Assembly: GCA_026388375.1 (NCBI GenBank)
Contig: JAPLJX010000354.1
Location: forward strand, 1-32,846
Reading direction: 5' to 3'
DNA length: 32,846 nt
Origin: Deltaproteobacteria bacterium
GTDB taxonomy: Bacteria; Desulfobacterota; Syntrophia; Syntrophales; UBA5619
Part shown: piece after piece, positions 28,756 to 32,846 of the stretch
How the letters are laid out: each line of letters opens with the position of its first letter
Numbering within the stretch: the first letter of the stretch is position 1
Position numbers and translations under genes: made by a program
Notes under the pieces: generated by a model
What the model was told of the DNA's origin: nothing
The model's input: the letters and a program-made list of their open reading frames with translations, nothing else
The model's database searches: none

Positions 28756-29699
28756 TGGGATTCTATGCTTTGTCGTATTTATGCGTTGCCGTGTTCGTCA
28801 TCGCGACCGGATGGCTGGTTTACAGGCAAATGACCCTTCCCGTCCATGTCCGCTGGGAGATCTACCCCGTCCAGCATGAGACAACCGCCAAGGTGGCCTA
28901 TGGCGGCTCCTACATGGAAGACTTGAACTGGTGGGAAAAGAAACGTGAAAGCTCCCTGCTGAATGAACTGAAATATATGGCGCCGGAGATTTTATTCCTC
29001 CGGGGATTGTGGAAAGAAAACAGAAGCCTGTGGCGGGTCTCCTTCCCCTTTCATTTCGGGTTGTATCTGATGATCGCCACCTTCGGCCTGCTGGTGCTCC
29101 ATGCCCTTCTCGTCCTGTGGGGGGAAGACGGCTTGCCGGCGGGCGGCGCCGCAAGAAGCCTCTTGGACGGCCTCATCGTTCTTGCAGGCTGGACTGGCCT
29201 GATCTTGGGAAATATCGGCAGCTTGGGGGTTCTCTACAGGCGGCTGGCCGATCCGGAACTGAGGCGCTATTCGTCTTTTGTCGACTATTTCAATATCCTG
29301 TTCATCTTCCTTTTCTTCCTGTCTGCCTTCATCACCTGTCTGCTGAGCGATCCGTTTCTGCAAGGCGCAAAGGCCTATACGTTTGGCCTGCTGACAGGGG
29401 GACATTCTCTGAATTCATATGTTCCGGGTCAAAGCGTCTCCGGGGGATTGGCCATCGTGTTGGCATCGCTTCTGGTCGCTTATATCCCCTTAACGCACAT
29501 GTCCCATATGTATATGAAGTATTTCTTCTATCACAATGTCAAATGGGATGATGCCCCGAACCGGCAGGGCGGATCGATCGAAGCCGCCATCCTGAAGAAT
29601 CTTGAACTCAAACCGACCTGGAAGGCAAAACATGTTGAAGCGGACGGACGGAAATCCTGGCGCGATATTGCATCTTCCGCACCCAAGGAGATGAAATGA
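28755..29699 (+). CDS. NarI-like membrane subunit (DsrM/TmcC-like)
   Basis: PVHVRWEIYPVQHE, multiple TMs, LTHMSHMYMKYFFYHNVKWDD; directly coupled to the HdrD-like gene. Confidence 0.75.
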   Translation: MGFYALSYLCVAVFVIATGWLVYRQMTLPVHVRWEIYPVQHETTAKVAYGGSYMEDLNWWEKKRESSLLNELKYMAPEILFLRGLWKENRSLWRVSFPFHFGLYLMIATFGLLVLHALLVLWGEDGLPAGGAARSLLDGLIVLAGWTGLILGNIGSLGVLYRRLADPELRRYSSFVDYFNILFIFLFFLSAFITCLLSDPFLQGAKAYTFGLLTGGHSLNSYVPGQSVSGGLAIVLASLLVAYIPLTHMSHMYMKYFFYHNVKWDDAPNRQGGSIEAAILKNLELKPTWKAKHVEADGRKSWRDIASSAPKEMK

Positions 29700-31309
29700 A
29701 CAAACGCCTGAAACCCTCCGCCATGGCCGAGCCGTCCGACTGCTTATGTCACATTGAACCGGGTGAGCTTTCACCGCTGCCTCCTCCCTATGAGGATTTC
29801 AATCAGGCGACGATTCCCCCTCTGAAACCGGAAAAGGTCAAGAACATTGAGACATCCCTGGACGACACGGTGGCCATCGGCATCCCCAAGCCCGCAAGCA
29901 AGGAGGAAGAGGAGGAGCTGGTTCGTCAGTTTCTCTCGGGTCTGAAAAAACTCTTTGAGAAGGAAAATAACTGGACCTTTCTGCAGCCTCTGATGCTTTC
30001 CATGGAACACTGTGCCAAATGCCAGACCTGTTCCAATGCCTGTCCCGTATATGAAATGAGCGGCCGGAAGGAGATCTATCGGCCCATTTTTCGTGCCGAA
30101 GTCCTGCGTCGGATTTACAAAAAGTATCTCAAGCCGGGTGGAAAAATCACTGCCAAGCTGACCGGCGACATCGATCTGAACTGGACGACAATCGCGCGTC
30201 TTGCCGAACTGTCCTATCGCTGCACTCTGTGCCGGCGATGCGCCATGGTCTGCCCCATTGGTGTGGACAACGGGCTCATCAATCACGAAATACGCAAACT
30301 CTTCTCACAGGAAATGGGCATCGCCCCCAAGGAACTCCACGAAAAAGGCACTGTTCAGCATCTTCGCGTCGGCTCTTCCACCGGCATGAACACGCTTGCC
30401 GCAAAGGACAGCATCGAGTTTATCCAGGAAGAGATGGAAGAGATCACGGGCTATAAGGTCGAGATCCCCTGGGATGTGGAGGGTGCGGATATCCTGCTTC
30501 TGCACAACGCGGGGGAGATGCTCGCCTGGCCGGAAAACGTCGGGGCCTTTGCCATCATTTTTCAGGCGGCCGGCCTTTCCTGGACCTTGTCTTCGGAGGC
30601 CGTCGGTTACGATGCGGTCAACTACGGTTTATGGTATGACGATGTGCAATTTTCACGCGTCGCCGTCAGGCATGCCGACATTGCCCGGAGGCTGAAGGTC
30701 AAAAAGATTGTCATCGGCGAATGCGGGCATGCGCATAAAGCGCTGACCGTTATCGCCGACCGTCTGTTGACGGGAGATCTCAATGTTCCGCGTGAATCGG
30801 CCTTGGTTACGCTGGAGGACATCGTCCTGAGCGGAAAATTGCAGTTCGATCCCCGCAGGAACGATTTCCCCGTCACCCTGCACGATCCCTGCAATGTGGT
30901 ACGGGCCATGGGTATTGTTGAGCCCCAGCGGCGTATCCTCAGAAAGATCGCCCTGCGATTCCGGGAAATGACGCCCCATGGGGTGGAGAATTACTGCTGC
31001 GGCGGCGGTTCCGGCTTTGCCATCATGTCGGGATATAATTTTGTGCACTGGAGAAACCTTGTCAGCTCCCGCAAGAAGTTCCTGCAGATCCTCAATGCGT
31101 TCCAAGGCGAACCCCGGGAGGTACCGAAGTATGTCTGCGCCCCCTGCTCGAACTGCAAAGGGGCAATCCGGGACATCATCTCCTACTATCATGCGGAGGA
31201 GCGCAGCCGTCTGTATTATGGCGGTCTGGTCGAGTTGATCGTCAATGCTATGGCAGGTATGAAGAAACCTATTATTCGATTCGGAGACGAACCATCTTGG
31301 CGATCATGA
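29696..31309 (+). CDS. HdrD-like iron-sulfur CCG-domain protein (DsrK/TmcB-like)
   Basis: CAKCQTCSNACPVYE, CTLCRRCAMVCPIG, HDPCNVVRAMGIVEPQRRILR, NYCCGGGSGFAIMSG, CAPCSNCKGAIRD. Confidence 0.85.
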   Translation: MNKRLKPSAMAEPSDCLCHIEPGELSPLPPPYEDFNQATIPPLKPEKVKNIETSLDDTVAIGIPKPASKEEEEELVRQFLSGLKKLFEKENNWTFLQPLMLSMEHCAKCQTCSNACPVYEMSGRKEIYRPIFRAEVLRRIYKKYLKPGGKITAKLTGDIDLNWTTIARLAELSYRCTLCRRCAMVCPIGVDNGLINHEIRKLFSQEMGIAPKELHEKGTVQHLRVGSSTGMNTLAAKDSIEFIQEEMEEITGYKVEIPWDVEGADILLLHNAGEMLAWPENVGAFAIIFQAAGLSWTLSSEAVGYDAVNYGLWYDDVQFSRVAVRHADIARRLKVKKIVIGECGHAHKALTVIADRLLTGDLNVPRESALVTLEDIVLSGKLQFDPRRNDFPVTLHDPCNVVRAMGIVEPQRRILRKIALRFREMTPHGVENYCCGGGSGFAIMSGYNFVHWRNLVSSRKKFLQILNAFQGEPREVPKYVCAPCSNCKGAIRDIISYYHAEERSRLYYGGLVELIVNAMAGMKKPIIRFGDEPSWRS

Positions 31310-31365
31310 ACGATGCCATGATCCCATATTTCGCACCTTTAACGCACCGTCGGTGACATTTTCGC

Positions 31366-31854
31366 CGATGTACTCGTCAACGGGAAGATCCTGAAGATCG
31401 CTGCCTCACCTGCCGCCATCCGGCGGGGCAGGAGAAGACCGAGAAGGCAAAATCGCATACGTCGCACGCAGGCAAGATGAGCTGCGCGAGTTGCCACGCG
31501 TCGGGCGAGTACCGGAACTGCTACGATTATCATCTGAGGAAAGGGGCCGTGTCGAAACCTACCTTTATCATCGACCGCAGCCTTCGCGACAAAAAAACGA
31601 TCACCACCCTGTGGGTTACTCCGACCGTAAGGGATACCTTTAAGGCGGCAGGGATCGCGATGGAGCAGTTCGACCTCCTACCAAATTATTGGGACACGGT
31701 CCCGCACACAATCAAGAAACGGACCGACCGGACCCGCTCCTGCGATGCCTGCCATGCGGACAGAGATGGGTTCCTGACAAAGGAAGCGCTGATCAAAAAC
31801 GGCTCCAAGGCGGACGAAGGACTGATCTATACGCCGAAGCCGATCGAAAAGTAG
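31366..31854 (+). pseudogene. Multiheme cytochrome c C-terminal remnant
   Basis: CXXCH motifs CASCH and CDACH; degenerate CLTCRH and CYDYH; no intact N-terminus or start between 31309 and the haem region; ORF-track start 31477 is internal. Confidence 0.65.
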
Positions 31855-31862
31855 GAGGTTGT

Positions 31863-32774
31863 ATGAAAGGAAGAAGTTTCAAAATGGTGTACATTGTGCT
31901 GATGTTTGTGTTCGCAATGCCGTTGTTCGCAGCGGCGAGAGATATCGCGCCCGTCGTTTCGGTTGACTGGCTGGAGAAGAACCTCAACGACCCCAATCTT
32001 GTCATCGTCGACATCCGCAAGGTGGAAGAGTACAAAGAGGGGAATATTCCGAACTCCGTAAATGTGTTCTATGGGACGTGGGCCGTTAAGAAAAATGGTC
32101 TCGACAATGAGCTTCCCGATGACGACGACCTCTTCGATGCGATCGCATCTGCGGGGATTACGGCCGGCTCCCGCGTGGTCCTTGTCGGCTTCACCGAGTC
32201 GGTGACTGATCTGGTAAACCTGACGCGCGTTGCCTGGACGCTCATCTATGCAGGCATTAAAAACGTCGCCATCCTGGACGGCGGGTACAACAAGTGGGAA
32301 GAGGCCAAGAAGCCGATCTCCACCACGACTGTCAAGACCAAAACGAAAACCTATCAGGGAAAGGTCAATAAAGCCATATTTGCGCCGAAGGCGTACGTCC
32401 TGAATAAAATCGGCAAAGCCACCTTCGTCGATGCGCGAGTGCCCGATTTTTTCTTCGGCGTTTCAAAGTCCAGTCTTGTGGCAAGGGAAGGTCATATCAA
32501 GGGTGCGGCATCCTTGCCTGCGGCGTGGATCTTCACGAAGGAGGGGACATTCAAAAGCAAGGAAGAACTCGAGGAGATGGCCGCGGGCATCGTCGGCAAG
32601 GACCTCTCGAAGGAGATCATCGCCTACTGCGACACGGGAAGGCTCTGCACCGGGTGGTGGTTTGTCCTGCGCGAGATCCTCGGGTACAAGGATGTGAGGT
32701 CCTATGACGGCTCTTCGCAGGAATATGCCAAGGACCCGAACGCGCCGATGATCAAGTATAGGTGGTGTGATTAA
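31863..32774 (+). CDS. Exported rhodanese-like sulfurtransferase (two rhodanese domains)
   Basis: Signal peptide MKGRSFKMVYIVLMFVFAMPLFAAA; LVIVDIRKVEEYKEGNIPNSVNV; DARVPDFFFG...EGHIKGAASLP; active-loop AYCDTGRLCTGWW. Confidence 0.9.
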   Translation: MKGRSFKMVYIVLMFVFAMPLFAAARDIAPVVSVDWLEKNLNDPNLVIVDIRKVEEYKEGNIPNSVNVFYGTWAVKKNGLDNELPDDDDLFDAIASAGITAGSRVVLVGFTESVTDLVNLTRVAWTLIYAGIKNVAILDGGYNKWEEAKKPISTTTVKTKTKTYQGKVNKAIFAPKAYVLNKIGKATFVDARVPDFFFGVSKSSLVAREGHIKGAASLPAAWIFTKEGTFKSKEELEEMAAGIVGKDLSKEIIAYCDTGRLCTGWWFVLREILGYKDVRSYDGSSQEYAKDPNAPMIKYRWCD

Positions 32775-32824
32775 TTCGCAACCGGGTTCGGCGAAAAAAT
32801 AAATTTAAAGGAGAACCATAACGT

Positions 32825-32846
32825 ATGTCGGAAAAACAGTTAGTGT
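32825..32846 (+). CDS. Start of a downstream CDS, cut by window edge
   Basis: aaaggagaaccataacgtATGTCGGAAAAACAGTTAGTG; good RBS, MSEKQLV. Confidence 0.4.

Noticed and set aside
1-32846. CRISPR arrays, rRNA, tRNA, insertion sequences, prophage
   Set aside because: No regularly spaced repeats, tRNA-like cloverleaf, rRNA sequence, transposase or phage gene was recognised by eye; a tool search (tRNAscan-SE, barrnap, ISfinder) would be needed for certainty.

Overview
The window is bacterial chromosomal DNA. Gene content (dsrABD, NarI-like/HdrD-like redox modules, multiheme cytochrome remnant) suggests a Desulfobacterota/Syntrophia-type sulfite/sulfate reducer; this taxonomy is inference. Left third is mainly housekeeping: PBP1A (cut by the window edge)-tatC-tatA/B on the minus strand, then HDAC-like amidohydrolase, gatCAB and mtnA on the plus strand. 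It is followed by a small gene graveyard (antitoxin-like ORF, PIN-domain tail, DUF4143 ATPase tail), a DUF1232 protein, a BPL_N/glutamine-amidotransferase-like protein, a GntR/UTRA regulator, a DapA/NAL-family lyase and a YeiH-type putative sulfate exporter. The most unusual intact block is a tightly packed cassette at 15616-19262: two paralogous GNAT/FemAB-like acyltransferases flanking a TraB/TIKI-like protein, plus a radical SAM/SPASM protein, lying directly upstream of dsrA. Next come dsrA-dsrB-dsrD-dsrN and a dsrC that lacks its normal 5' end, then a macro-domain gene. Last is a Tmc/Dsr-like electron-transfer region: NarI-like membrane protein, an HdrD-like CCG protein fused to a REC domain, a histidine kinase, a response regulator, a second NarI-like/HdrD-like pair, a multiheme cytochrome remnant and an exported rhodanese. 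Several genes from dsrC onward carry frameshifts, small deletions or lost haem motifs, so this is either real decay of a sulfur-respiration locus or indel error in the assembly.
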